DNA of 64,000 nucleotides, taken from Paenimyroides baculatum (GTDB taxonomy: Bacteria > Bacteroidota > Bacteroidia > Flavobacteriales > Flavobacteriaceae). The translations under genes were made by a program, and so were the position numbers. The stretch's first letter is position 1. Each line of letters opens with the position of its first letter. Of the stretch, positions 26,880 through 36,217 are shown piece by piece. The DNA lies in assembly GCF_008629655.1 (NCBI RefSeq), contig NZ_VWSG01000002.1, positions 62,001 through 126,000 on the forward strand, written 5' to 3'. The notes beneath the pieces are model-generated. The model was given only the letters and a program-made list of their open reading frames with translations. It was not told the DNA's origin and made no database searches.

Positions 26880-28343
26880 CTATTTAAGAGGAATATTCTT
26901 TAGAATTTCTAAAACAAATTTCCAGTATTTTTGAACTGATGAAATAGAAACACGTTCTTCTGGTGAATGTGCACCACGAATTGTTGGTCCAAACGAAATC
27001 ATTTCCATATCAGGATAATTCGTTCCTAAAATACCGCACTCTAATCCGGCGTGGCAAGCTACTGCATTCGCTTTTTGTCCGTTTTGTTTTTCATACAATT
27101 CATCTAAAACTTTTAAGATTGATGAATTTGGATTTGGTGTCCAACCTGGATAAGATCCTGAAAAATCAACTTCGCATCCCATTAATTCAAATGCAGAACG
27201 TAAACTGTTTGCTAAATCGAACTTTGATGTTTCAACCGACGATCTTGTTAAACATTGTACCTGCAATTTACCGTTACCAACCGTTACTTTTGCAATGTTG
27301 TTTGATGTTTCTACCAAATCATCGAAATCTGCACTCATTCTATAAACTCCGTTATGAGCGGTGTATAATGCACGAACCAAGTAATATTGCGCCATTGCTG
27401 GCATTACTTTTTCGGGTAACGTTTCCTGCTTTTCAAAAATGATTTCTAAATTAGGTTCTGTAGTTGCAAATTCTGCCTTAATATCGTTTACAACAGGTAA
27501 CATATCAAACACAAAAGATTCATCGTACATTTTTGCAATAATCACGTTTGCAACACTTTCGCGTGGAATCGCGTTACGTAAACTTCCGCCGTTAATGGTA
27601 GAAATCTGTAATCCGAAATTATCAAAACCATTAAAAAGCAAACGGTTCATAATTTTATTGGCGTTACCCAAACCTTTGTGGATATCCATACCTGAATGTC
27701 CGCCTTTCAGGCCTTTAACAGTGATCGTGTAAACTACAGATCCATCGGGAGTATCTTCATCATCGTACTCTGCGGTTGCGGTAACATCTACTCCACCGGC
27801 ACAACCAATATCAATTTCATCGTCTTCTTCTGTATCTAAATTCAATAATATATCGCCCGTTAGCAATCCGCCTTTTAAACCCATTGCACCAGTCATTCCT
27901 GTTTCTTCATCAATAGTAAACAAAGCTTCAATTGCAGGATGTTCTATTTCTTTTGAAGCCAAAACCGCCATGATTGTTGCTACACCAATTCCGTTATCGG
28001 CACCTAAAGTAGTTCCTTTTGCACGAACCCAGTCTTCATCGATATACATATCAATTCCCTGCGTATCAAAATCGAAAACGGTATCGTTGTTTTTTTGGTG
28101 AACCATGTCTAAATGCGACTGTAAAACAATTGTTTTACGATTCTCCATACCTGCTGTTGCCGGCTTTTTTACAATTACGTTACCAACTTCGTCAACAATG
28201 GTTTCCAATCCTAGATTTTCGCCGAATTGTTTCATGAAGGCAATTACACGTTCTTCTTTTTTTGACGGACGCGGAACTGCGTTTAAATCTGCAAAATGAT
28301 TCCACAACGGAAGTGGTTCTAAATTGCGAATATCTTGACTCAT
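26880..28343 (-). CDS. pepD: Cytosol non-specific dipeptidase (aminoacyl-histidine dipeptidase), M20 family
   Basis: A 487-residue zinc dipeptidase. Metal and catalytic motifs: QSHLDMVHQ near 80-88, TLGADNGIG near 115, IDEETGMTGA near 140, LNLDTEEDDE near 165, and AVACHAGLECGIL near the C-terminus. It degrades dipeptides such as those with N-terminal beta-alanine or histidine in PepD relatives. It is alone on its strand. Confidence 0.92.
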   Translation of the reverse strand: MSQDIRNLEPLPLWNHFADLNAVPRPSKKEERVIAFMKQFGENLGLETIVDEVGNVIVKKPATAGMENRKTIVLQSHLDMVHQKNNDTVFDFDTQGIDMYIDEDWVRAKGTTLGADNGIGVATIMAVLASKEIEHPAIEALFTIDEETGMTGAMGLKGGLLTGDILLNLDTEEDDEIDIGCAGGVDVTATAEYDDEDTPDGSVVYTITVKGLKGGHSGMDIHKGLGNANKIMNRLLFNGFDNFGLQISTINGGSLRNAIPRESVANVIIAKMYDESFVFDMLPVVNDIKAEFATTEPNLEIIFEKQETLPEKVMPAMAQYYLVRALYTAHNGVYRMSADFDDLVETSNNIAKVTVGNGKLQVQCLTRSSVETSKFDLANSLRSAFELMGCEVDFSGSYPGWTPNPNSSILKVLDELYEKQNGQKANAVACHAGLECGILGTNYPDMEMISFGPTIRGAHSPEERVSISSVQKYWKFVLEILKNIPLK

Positions 28344-28386
28344 ATCTTTTAAATTTTAATCAAAGTTACTTATTATAAAACAAAAA

Positions 28387-28414
28387 AGCCACTTTAAACT
28401 GGGTTTAAAATGGC
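28387..28414 (-). terminator. Terminator after the 2Fe-2S protein gene
   Basis: AGCCACTTTAAAC pairs with GTTTAAAATGGCT with one mismatch, and is followed on the minus strand by TTTTTTG. It lies just beyond the 2Fe-2S protein gene. Confidence 0.75.
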
Positions 28415-28450
28415 TGTCATACAAAATAAAAACAATAATTATTTTTAAGG

Positions 28451-28714
28451 TTATGCAACAATATATTTGTCAAATAACTTCTGTGCTTTTTTCTTTGTTA
28501 CTTCTTTTTTATATTTTTTTTCAGAATCAATGTAAAATACAGGTGCACTTTTGCACATTCCCTGACATTTCATTTTTTCTAACGAAACATTTTGGTTTAA
28601 ACCTGTTTCTTTAAGTAATTCTTTTAAGCAAGATTTTGCTTCTTCATTGTATCTGCAACATTTTTTTCCATCGCAAAAATAAATTACTTCATTAAAAGAT
28701 TTACATTTACTCAT
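28451..28714 (-). CDS. Thioredoxin-like [2Fe-2S] ferredoxin-domain protein
   Basis: An 87-residue protein in the thioredoxin-like ferredoxin family, with four cysteines that can bind a [2Fe-2S] cluster: Cys in YFCDGKKCC, then KCQGMCKSAP. Total length and spacing fit the single-domain shethna-type fold. An in-frame start 24 bases upstream is possible, but the ATG at 28712-28714 gives a compact domain. Electron partner unknown. It is a one-gene unit with its own terminator. Confidence 0.8.
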   Translation of the reverse strand: MSKCKSFNEVIYFCDGKKCCRYNEEAKSCLKELLKETGLNQNVSLEKMKCQGMCKSAPVFYIDSEKKYKKEVTKKKAQKLFDKYIVA

Positions 28715-28780
28715 TATCCTTATCTTTAACGAGTACAAATATAAATAATTATTTTTATTTATTCTAAATAAAATATTTAA

Positions 28781-29848
28781 ATGAAAAAAAAATATTTCTT
28801 TTTAACTGTATTACTGCTCTTTGTAATTTGTAGTTATTTAATTGGTCATTTATTCCCTGAATTTTTCACTCATATTTACAATCAAAAGCTTTACAGTTAT
28901 TTAGATAGTTTCTTGCATTTAATATCGAACATATTTCCTTTTTCTTTGGGCGATGTATTTTATGCAGTTGTGATAATTTACTTTATTTACAAGTGTTTTG
29001 TATTGATAAAAAGAAAATTGTACAAAGATTTTGGTGTTTTTATATTGACATCGGTTTTACTATTCTTCGGAATTTTTCAACTGTTTTGGGGATGGAACAA
29101 TTACAAGTTTTCGGTTGTGCATCAATTAAAATTAGAAAGAAGTTATACACAAGCCGAATTAGATTCGATCACAAACAAATTGACAGAAATTGTAAACAAT
29201 CAGCAGTTTTTAATCACTAATGATTTATTAAAAGAAGTATCGATTGAGAAAGATTTGGAGTTATTCAACGAAACTGCCCGATTGAACTATACAAAACTGC
29301 CTGATCATTTAAAGGAAATCTTGACTGATAATAAAATTAATAATGTAAAACCATCGTTTTACTCGTACTTACAGTCTTACACCGGATTTAGCGGATATTT
29401 TAATCCTTTTACGCATGAAAATCAATTAAATATTGAAATTCCAACAATAGGAATGCCTGTTACCGTAGCACATGAAATGGCTCATCAGCTGGGAATTGCA
29501 AGCGAAACCGAAGCTAATTTTTACGGATATAAAGTGATGTTGCAAAGCACCGATTTAAAATTTAAATATGCGGCGAATTTATATGCTTTAAAATATTGTT
29601 TAAAGCAGTACAGATACGAAAACGAAGAAACATATCAGTTACTTTTTAACCGTTTAAATGTTGGCGTTCAGCAAAATATTTTAGAAAGCGAACAATTTTG
29701 GCTACGTAAAAGAAATATTTCTTCGTATTTTTTTAAGAATCTTTATGGCAGGTTTTTAAAAATAAACAACCAGAAAGACGGCATTCAATCTTATAATAAA
29801 TTTGTTGATTTATTGATTAATTACAACAAAAAATATCCTGAAATTTAA
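28781..29848 (+). CDS. DUF3810 family membrane protein with zinc-peptidase motif
   Basis: A 355-residue protein with three N-terminal membrane helices (up to about residue 108) and a large extracytoplasmic domain. HEMAH at 231-235 matches the HExxH zinc motif, with SETEANFYG just after it, where a third ligand glutamate could lie. DUF3810 is common in Bacteroidota and function is unproven; a membrane metallopeptidase is an inference from the motif. Its stop overlaps the stop of the convergent NADH dehydrogenase gene by four bases (TTAA). Confidence 0.82.
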   Translation: MKKKYFFLTVLLLFVICSYLIGHLFPEFFTHIYNQKLYSYLDSFLHLISNIFPFSLGDVFYAVVIIYFIYKCFVLIKRKLYKDFGVFILTSVLLFFGIFQLFWGWNNYKFSVVHQLKLERSYTQAELDSITNKLTEIVNNQQFLITNDLLKEVSIEKDLELFNETARLNYTKLPDHLKEILTDNKINNVKPSFYSYLQSYTGFSGYFNPFTHENQLNIEIPTIGMPVTVAHEMAHQLGIASETEANFYGYKVMLQSTDLKFKYAANLYALKYCLKQYRYENEETYQLLFNRLNVGVQQNILESEQFWLRKRNISSYFFKNLYGRFLKINNQKDGIQSYNKFVDLLINYNKKYPEI

Positions 29849-31140
29849 TTATCCTGCGGTTTTATATCTCTGTTTTTACGGTACGGACGAATAATTACGC
29901 GCGATTCACGATCGAAAACAAAATAATTATAAACCCAGCTCCAGAAAACCAACGTTTTGTTTTTAAAACCAATCAGCGAAAATAAATGGACAAACATCCA
30001 AACGAACCAAGCAAAAACTCCGTTAAAATGTAGTTTAGGTAAATCTACAACCGCTTTGTTTCTACCAATGGTTGCCATAGATCCTTTATCGTTGTAGATG
30101 AACTTTTTAAGCGATTGTTTTTTGGTTAATCGTTCTAAATTTTCTGCCAACAAATTTCCTTGCTGAATAGCAGGCTGTGCCATCATTGGATGTCCATATT
30201 GATATTTTTCACCGTACATTGCAGCAACATCGCCCAAAGCAAAAACATCGGTAAAACCTTCCACTTGATTAAATTCATTCACACGAATACGCGACGCACG
30301 ATCTAAAGTTTGTGGCATTCCTTCGATCGGAGCACCTTTCACCCCAGCCGACCAAATTACTGCATGTGTATCAAAAGATAATCCGCCTTTAGTTTCGATC
30401 TTTTTACCATCGTAATTCGTTACAATCGTTTTTAAGTGAATTTTTACTCCTAAATCCTTCAGAAACTTTTCGGCAGCTTTCGACGATTTTTTAGACATGG
30501 CATCCAAAATATTATCAGATCCCTGAACCAAATTAATTTCCATCATAGAAATATCCAAATCGGGATAATCTTTAGGAAAAACAGCATTTTTCATTTCGGC
30601 TAAAGCTCCGGCTAATTCCACACCGGTTGGTCCGGCACCTACAATTACGAAATTCATCAACGCTTTACGTTCGTTCATATCATTCGTTTGCAAAGCCAAT
30701 TCAAAATTTTCGAGTATAAGACTGCGTAAGTTTAAAGCTTCGGGTATGGTTTTCATTACCATACTGTTTTTTTCAATCTCTTTATTGCCGAAATAATTGT
30801 TGGTAGAACCTGTTGCAATTACCAAATAATCGTAATAAATTGTTCCGATATCGGTAATGACCTTTTTATTTTCGGTATCGATTTGTTCAACCAAAGTCAT
30901 TCTAAAAAAAGCTTCGCGGTGCTCTTTAATGATCTTACGCATTGGGTATGCAATTGAACCAGACTCTAATCCGCCGGTTGCCACCTGATACATTAAGGGC
31001 TGAAAGTTATGATAATTGTGTTTATCTAACAAAACAACTTGAAACGCTTTGTTTTTTAACTTTTGTGCTATTGCAACACCTGCAAATCCACCACCTATGA
31101 TAACGACTCTAGGATTACTAGAATCTGGAATATTCATCAT
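29845..31140 (-). CDS. NAD(P)/FAD-dependent oxidoreductase, type II NADH dehydrogenase-like
   Basis: Two Rossmann motifs are visible: VIIGGGFAGVAIA at residues 13-25 for FAD and VIVGAGPTGVELAGA near 165 for NADH. The segment near the C-terminus (FNGVFAWFVWMFVHLF) is hydrophobic and would attach it to the inner membrane. The predicted role is electron transfer from NADH to menaquinone without proton pumping. An alternative start three bases downstream cannot be excluded. No respiratory genes are adjacent. Confidence 0.88.
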   Translation of the reverse strand: MMNIPDSSNPRVVIIGGGFAGVAIAQKLKNKAFQVVLLDKHNYHNFQPLMYQVATGGLESGSIAYPMRKIIKEHREAFFRMTLVEQIDTENKKVITDIGTIYYDYLVIATGSTNNYFGNKEIEKNSMVMKTIPEALNLRSLILENFELALQTNDMNERKALMNFVIVGAGPTGVELAGALAEMKNAVFPKDYPDLDISMMEINLVQGSDNILDAMSKKSSKAAEKFLKDLGVKIHLKTIVTNYDGKKIETKGGLSFDTHAVIWSAGVKGAPIEGMPQTLDRASRIRVNEFNQVEGFTDVFALGDVAAMYGEKYQYGHPMMAQPAIQQGNLLAENLERLTKKQSLKKFIYNDKGSMATIGRNKAVVDLPKLHFNGVFAWFVWMFVHLFSLIGFKNKTLVFWSWVYNYFVFDRESRVIIRPYRKNRDIKPQDN

Positions 31141-31268
31141 ATTTAAAACTATTTGAATTACTACAAAATTACGAAGTAAATGATAATAATTGCAGTATTA
31201 TTTTGTTTTTGAACGCTTGGCTGTTAATTGTAAAATATATTGTTATTTTGCATAAAAATTAACAATAC

Positions 31269-31877
31269 ATGAAGGGTTTAAATTTTTTTAAAGATACTTA
31301 TGCTGATATAAATACTGCGAAGTTTAGTAGTCGTGATGAATTATATGATGCTATTAAGAAAAAATCGATACGCAGTTTGTTATGGATTTGCATTATAAAT
31401 ATTTTGATATTGACATTTTTTGTGTTTTCAAGTTTTATCTATCAAATAAATAGTCAACAAAATGTGAATACTTTTCCTTCATTGTTTTTGCAAATTGCAG
31501 ATTATGCTCTTTTAATTTTACCTGTAGTTTTTACACTTATATGTGCCTATTTAATTTATAAAATAAAAGCTAAAAATACGGTTGAAACATTATTATTGAG
31601 TGTAAAAAATGCAAAGAACGGATTGAAATTATACCTTTCGTTGATTTTGGTCGCCTACCTGATTATTATTTATATAACCATATATCAAACTATAGTATCG
31701 GGCACAAATGACGCAACATTAGATGACAGTTTTTCATTTTACGCCGCAATAATTTTAACCTGCGTGGTTTGTACTATAGTAATTTTACTTATACTTTGGC
31801 TACTTTATAAACTATTATACAGTCGATTTTTAAGAAGCTTAACGAAGAACTATTATATTTTAAAGGATTTTGTATAA
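31269..31877 (+). CDS. Hypothetical four-helix membrane protein
   Basis: A 202-residue protein with a short soluble N-terminus and four membrane helices (about residues 35-60, 75-98, 117-140 and 158-182). No family recognised. There is an 86-base gap to the thioesterase gene on the same strand, without a terminator. Confidence 0.7.
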   Translation: MKGLNFFKDTYADINTAKFSSRDELYDAIKKKSIRSLLWICIINILILTFFVFSSFIYQINSQQNVNTFPSLFLQIADYALLILPVVFTLICAYLIYKIKAKNTVETLLLSVKNAKNGLKLYLSLILVAYLIIIYITIYQTIVSGTNDATLDDSFSFYAAIILTCVVCTIVILLILWLLYKLLYSRFLRSLTKNYYILKDFV

Positions 31878-31963
31878 ATAGCTAGACAGCAAGTAAAAAA
31901 ACTTAAGTTTTCAAAATAACTTTTATATATTTAAATCAATGAATTAAATATATAAGATAAATT

Positions 31964-32359
31964 ATGAGATTTCATACACGAAAATGGGTAAAACCCGAAG
32001 ATTTAAATCCTAACAAAACACTATTTGGAGGAAAATTATTAGCTTGGATTGATGAAGAAGCTGCTTTATATAGCATTATTCAGTTAGAAAATACGCATGT
32101 TGTTACAAAATTTATGTCTGAAATTAATTTTATGGCATCGGCTAAAGAAGGTGATATTATCGAAATTGGTTTGGATGTGGTAAAATTCGGGACAACTTCG
32201 CTGGTTTTAAACTGTCAGGTTCGTAACAAAATGACTCATGAAACCATAATTACTGTTGATAAAATTACAATGGTTAATTTAGATGCCGACGGAAATCCTA
32301 AATCACACGGCAAAAACAAAATTGAGTATGTGCATGAACGTTTATCAAAAAAGGAATAG
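31964..32359 (+). CDS. Acyl-CoA thioesterase, hotdog fold (YciA-like)
   Basis: At 131 residues it is a single hotdog domain. NPNKTLFGGKLLAWIDEEAALYS near 16-38 is the YciA/BFIT-type signature with the catalytic-region aspartate in IDEEAA, followed by TKFMSEINFMASAKEGD. It hydrolyses acyl-CoA thioesters; chain preference unknown. It ends six bases before the ATP-cone gene, so the two are likely co-transcribed. Confidence 0.87.
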   Translation: MRFHTRKWVKPEDLNPNKTLFGGKLLAWIDEEAALYSIIQLENTHVVTKFMSEINFMASAKEGDIIEIGLDVVKFGTTSLVLNCQVRNKMTHETIITVDKITMVNLDADGNPKSHGKNKIEYVHERLSKKE

Positions 32360-32365
32360 TATTTA

Positions 32366-33208
32366 ATGAGCATTCAAATAAAAAAACAGTCAGGCGAAAT
32401 AGTTCCGTTCGATAAAAAAAGTTTCCATAGATCTTTAGTGAATTCAGGTGCCGACCTTGAAGATGCAAACCATATATGCGATACAATTACCAAAGAACTT
32501 TATAATGGTATCTCAACAAAAGAATTGTATCAAAAAGCGTTTGATTTATTAAAAAAATCGAAATCTTCTGTAGCAGCGCGATATAGTTTAAAAAGAGCCT
32601 TGCAAGATCTGGGTCCGGAAGGTTTTTTCTTTGAAAAATGGGTAGCAAAAATTTTCGAAGTTCAAGGTTACGATACCATGACAAGTCAGACTTTAACAGG
32701 AAAATCAACCGTAACTCATGAAATTGATGTGATAATTTCAAACAAAAATGAAGATTTGATCTGCGAATGTAAGTTTAGAAATGACATTGATGCCAAGATC
32801 AGCGTTACGACACCCATGTATTTTTTATCGAGATTTAATGATTTAAAAGACAATAGTTTTACTTTTTTTAATAGACCGTTTAAACCGCAAAAAGGTTATA
32901 TGATAACCAATGCGTTTTTTACGACAGACAGTATTGCTTTTGCAGATTGTTACGGTATTAATTTAATCAGTTGGAATTACCCCGAAGATAAAAACATTAA
33001 GAGACTAACAGATTACCACGGCTTATATCCCGTAACTTGTTTAACCACTTTGACGAAAGAAGAGGAGCAAACATTGTTGTCTAAAAATTGTATTCTGGTG
33101 CGTGAATTAATTAAAAATCCGGTTTTGCTAGATCATTTTAAATTTTCAAACGATCGAAAAGAATTGATTTTGAAGGAGGCTGTAGAGTTGGTAGACGCTA
33201 AAGTATAA
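32366..33208 (+). CDS. ATP-cone domain fused to a Mrr-like (PD-(D/E)XK) nuclease domain
   Basis: Residues 1-95 match an ATP-cone (KKQSGEIVPFDKKSFHRSL...), the nucleotide-binding regulator of ribonucleotide reductase and NrdR. Residues 96-180 look like a restriction-endonuclease fold: GFFFEKWVAKIFEVQGYD, then Asp121 in HEIDVII and Glu134-x-Lys136 in CECKF, the PD-(D/E)XK pattern. The C-terminal 100 residues are unrecognised. No methyltransferase is nearby, so classical restriction is unlikely; a nucleotide-regulated DNA-processing role is an inference. It follows the thioesterase gene by six bases. Confidence 0.75.
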   Translation: MSIQIKKQSGEIVPFDKKSFHRSLVNSGADLEDANHICDTITKELYNGISTKELYQKAFDLLKKSKSSVAARYSLKRALQDLGPEGFFFEKWVAKIFEVQGYDTMTSQTLTGKSTVTHEIDVIISNKNEDLICECKFRNDIDAKISVTTPMYFLSRFNDLKDNSFTFFNRPFKPQKGYMITNAFFTTDSIAFADCYGINLISWNYPEDKNIKRLTDYHGLYPVTCLTTLTKEEEQTLLSKNCILVRELIKNPVLLDHFKFSNDRKELILKEAVELVDAKV

Positions 33209-33276
33209 ATACACCCATAATTAACTTAAAAAAAATGAAAATATAATTAATTAGATTATTTTCTAAATCTTAATCG

Positions 33277-33284
33277 TATATTTG
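33277..33284 (+). promoter_or_regulatory. Flavobacterial -7 box (TATATTTG) for metK
   Basis: A perfect TAnnTTTG box. Transcription should start near 33291, giving a leader of about 115 bases before the metK ATG. The leader contains the SAM-II-like element. Confidence 0.6.
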
Positions 33285-33297
33285 CATCATAATTTTC

Positions 33298-33346
33298 GAG
33301 GAAAAATTTGACTGATTGCAACCTCTTTAAAAAAATGCTAAAGCAG
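33298..33346 (+). promoter_or_regulatory. SAM-II-type riboswitch aptamer in the metK leader
   Basis: The leader fits the SAM-II (metA/metX) fold. P1 is GAGG (33298-33301) with CCTC (33322-33325). Its loop contains TTTGACTG and TTGCA immediately before the 3' arm, and an A-rich linker leads to GCTAAAG (33337-33343), the hallmark of this class. The pseudoknot could be CTG (33312-33314) with CAG (33344-33346). Location before metK, whose product is S-adenosylmethionine, agrees. SAM binding and the expression mechanism are inference. Confidence 0.72.
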
Positions 33347-33405
33347 AATAACTTCTTTAGTAAAAGCGTGCAATTTAGTTTCCTCATTAAACATTAAACT
33401 AAAAT

Positions 33406-34692
33406 ATGGCATATTTTTTTACATCAGAATCTGTAAGTGAAGGGCATCCTGATAAAATTGCAGATCAAATTTCAGACGCATTAATTGACAACTTTTTAGC
33501 TTTTGACGAAAATTCAAAGGTAGCTTGTGAAACTTTGGTAACCACAGGTCAGGTTATTTTGGCAGGCGAAGTAAAATCGAACACTTATTTAGATGTGCAG
33601 CAAATTGCTCGCGATGTGATCAAAAAAATTGGTTACACCAAAAGCGAATATATGTTTGATGCTAATTCATGTGGTATTCTATCGGCAATTCATGAGCAAT
33701 CTGCAGATATCAACCAAGGTGTTGACAAAGCAAACAAAGAAGATCAAGGTGCAGGCGATCAAGGTATTATGTTTGGTTATGCTACAACAGAAACCGAAGA
33801 TTACATGCCTTTGGCTTTAGATTTATCTCACAAATTATTGCAAGAATTGGCAGAATTACGCAGAGAAAATAACGAAATCACCTATTTGCGTCCTGATGCA
33901 AAATCACAGGTTACGTTGGAATATGACGATGATAACAAACCTAAACGTGTTGTAACAATCGTTTTATCAACACAACACGACGATTTTGTAAAGCCTGAAA
34001 ATGATTCTGTAGATGCTAAAAACAAAGCAGAAAAAACAATGCAGGATCAAATTAAAAAAGACATCGTTGCAATTTTAATTCCTCGTTTATTAAAGAAATA
34101 TCCGCAATACCAACCTTATTTTAAAGAGGAAATAACCTATCACGTAAACCCAACAGGTGTGTTTATTATTGGCGGACCTCATGGCGATACAGGTTTAACC
34201 GGAAGAAAAATTATTGTTGATACATACGGCGGTAAAGGTGCACACGGTGGTGGAGCTTTTTCCGGAAAAGATCCTAGTAAAGTTGATAGATCTGCGGCTT
34301 ATGCGGCAAGACACATTGCCAAGAATTTAGTTGCAGCAGGTGTTGCAGACGAATTGTTGGTTCAGGTTTCTTACGCTATCGGAATTGCAGAGCCAATGGG
34401 CGTTTTCGTGAATACTTATGGAACAGCTAAAGTAAATTTAACCGACGGAGAAATTGCAGATAAATTACAGCAATTGTTCGATTTACGTCCGTATCATATC
34501 GAACAAACGTTGAAATTAAGAAAGCCAATTTACAGTGAAACCGCTGCTTACGGACACATGGGACGTAAAAATGAGGTTGTTACTAAAACTTTCAGAAATC
34601 CGAACGGAGAACAAAAAACTATTGAAGTAGAATTATTTACATGGGAAAAATTAGATAAAATAGATGATGTTAAACAAGCATTTAATTTATAG
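33406..34692 (+). CDS. metK: S-adenosylmethionine synthase
   Basis: Makes SAM from methionine and ATP. At 428 residues it carries the family signatures: [18 protein letters not shown] near the N-terminus, [12 protein letters not shown] (hexapeptide GAGDQG), and [16 protein letters not shown] with [14 protein letters not shown]. Length is somewhat above the 384 of E. coli, with a middle insertion around residues 150-210 as in other Bacteroidota. The SAM-II-like leader suggests product feedback. A strong terminator follows. Confidence 0.97.
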   Translation: MAYFFTSESVSEGHPDKIADQISDALIDNFLAFDENSKVACETLVTTGQVILAGEVKSNTYLDVQQIARDVIKKIGYTKSEYMFDANSCGILSAIHEQSADINQGVDKANKEDQGAGDQGIMFGYATTETEDYMPLALDLSHKLLQELAELRRENNEITYLRPDAKSQVTLEYDDDNKPKRVVTIVLSTQHDDFVKPENDSVDAKNKAEKTMQDQIKKDIVAILIPRLLKKYPQYQPYFKEEITYHVNPTGVFIIGGPHGDTGLTGRKIIVDTYGGKGAHGGGAFSGKDPSKVDRSAAYAARHIAKNLVAAGVADELLVQVSYAIGIAEPMGVFVNTYGTAKVNLTDGEIADKLQQLFDLRPYHIEQTLKLRKPIYSETAAYGHMGRKNEVVTKTFRNPNGEQKTIEVELFTWEKLDKIDDVKQAFNL

Positions 34693-34716
34693 TTTTTATC
34701 AGATAAATTTTTAACG

Positions 34717-34755
34717 AAAGCCGCTTTTAAAAAAATATTAAAAGCGGCTTTTTAT
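34717..34755 (+). terminator. Rho-independent terminator of metK
   Basis: A 14-bp stem, AAAGCCGCTTTTAA with TTAAAAGCGGCTTT, followed by TTTATTTC, 24 bases after the stop. Confidence 0.9.
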
Positions 34756-34826
34756 TTCGATCGATTTATAAAATATTTCGTTTTTTTTAAATACTTTAGT
34801 TGTATAAGTTGTACAAAGAAAAATTT

Positions 34827-36200
34827 ATGATTGACAAAGTTATTGTTGGTAGCGAAGAATGGTGCGCACTGCCAGAATTAAAGGTTCCGGCGGTAAAGGT
34901 TCGTGTTGATTCTGGTGCAAAAACGTCGGCACTACACGCAGAACAAATTACTCCTTTCGATAAAAACGGCGAAACATGGGTGCGTTTTATAATACATCCT
35001 ATCCAAAGAAACGTAAAAAGTATTATTTCGTGCGAAGCAAAGGTAATTGACAAACGCATTGTAAAAAGCAGTACCGGTACGCGCGAAAGCCGATATGTTA
35101 TTAATACCGAAATATCTTTGGGCGAAAAATCGTGGGTTATTGAATTAACGTTGACTAATCGCGATTCAATGGGTTTTAGAATGCTTTTAGGTAGAGAAGC
35201 CATGACCGGAAAAATTATTGTTGATCCAGACGAACGTTTTAAATTCGGAATTGTAACTCCTGAAAAGATCAAAGAATACTACAATGCCAACAGCAACGAA
35301 AAACATGGTTTGCGAATTGGCGTTTTAGCAAGTAATCCCGAGCTGTATTCCAACAAACGTATTATGGAAGCCGGTGAACTGCGCGGCCACGAAATGCACT
35401 TTTTAAACATAAAGCATTGTTATATGAAATTAGATGCGCATCAGCCCGAAATTCATTATCGTGGTGGACGCATTTTAAACGATTTCGATGCGATCATTCC
35501 AAGGATTCGTCCAAGCATGACATATTACGGCTGTTCGATCATTCGCCATTTTGAATCATTAAAAGTTTACAGCTTAAACAACGCAACATCTATCACACAA
35601 TCGCGCGATAAACTATATTCACTACAAATGCTTTTAAACTACGGCGTTGAAATTCCTACAACAGGTTTTGCAAATTCGCCTTTAGATACAAACGATTTAA
35701 TAAATATGGTTGGTGGATCGCCCTTGATAGTTAAGTTGTTAGAAGGAACACAAGGTAAAGGTGTGGTTTTGGCAGAAACAAAGAAGGCTGCCGAATCTGT
35801 TATCAATGCCTTTAAAAGTGTTGGAGCAAATATTTTAGTGCAGGAATTTATTAAAGAAGCCAACGGAAAAGATTTACGTTTGTTTGTGGTTGACGGAAAA
35901 GTGGTTGCAGCAATGCAACGCGAGGCTTTACCGGGCGAATTTAGAGCAAATATTCATCTGGGCGGAAAAGCATCAATAGTGAAAGTGACAGCCGAAGAGA
36001 AAAAAATTGCCATTAAAGCAGCAAAAGCAATGAATTTAAAAGTTGCTGGTGTAGACATAATACGCTCAGCCAAAGGACCTTTGCTGTTAGAAGTAAATTC
36101 TTCTCCCGGATTAGAAGGAATTGAAGGTGCAACTGGCAAGGATATTGCAGGGGAAATGATAAAAGCCATAGAAAAGAGTTTTAAATGGCTTAACCTTTAA
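34827..36200 (+). CDS. rimK: RimB-RimK fusion: retropepsin-like domain plus ATP-grasp S6 glutamate ligase
   Basis: About 457 residues from the ATG at 34827; a TTG at 34800 would add nine residues and is less likely. Residues 1-145 are the RimB/ATP-dependent zinc protease-like domain with [13 protein letters not shown]. Residues 155-457 are RimK ATP-grasp: [41 protein letters not shown] and [14 protein letters not shown]. RimK adds glutamates to ribosomal protein S6; whether S6 here has an acceptor tail is not visible. The SIMPL gene starts 17 bases on. Confidence 0.87.
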   Translation: MIDKVIVGSEEWCALPELKVPAVKVRVDSGAKTSALHAEQITPFDKNGETWVRFIIHPIQRNVKSIISCEAKVIDKRIVKSSTGTRESRYVINTEISLGEKSWVIELTLTNRDSMGFRMLLGREAMTGKIIVDPDERFKFGIVTPEKIKEYYNANSNEKHGLRIGVLASNPELYSNKRIMEAGELRGHEMHFLNIKHCYMKLDAHQPEIHYRGGRILNDFDAIIPRIRPSMTYYGCSIIRHFESLKVYSLNNATSITQSRDKLYSLQMLLNYGVEIPTTGFANSPLDTNDLINMVGGSPLIVKLLEGTQGKGVVLAETKKAAESVINAFKSVGANILVQEFIKEANGKDLRLFVVDGKVVAAMQREALPGEFRANIHLGGKASIVKVTAEEKKIAIKAAKAMNLKVAGVDIIRSAKGPLLLEVNSSPGLEGIEGATGKDIAGEMIKAIEKSFKWLNL

Positions 36201-36217
36201 TCTAAATTTTTAAAAAC

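Noticed and set aside
26963..27442. 159-residue plus-strand frame opposite pepD
   Set aside because: Antisense shadow; pepD motifs on the minus strand are intact.
33290..33405. SAM-I (S-box) riboswitch in the metK leader
   Set aside because: GCAACC and GCTAAA do occur as in S-boxes, but there is no room for the P2 kink-turn and the P3/P4 helices; SAM-II spacing fits much better.
34796..35272. 158-residue minus-strand frame opposite rimK
   Set aside because: Antisense to the RimB domain; no independent support.
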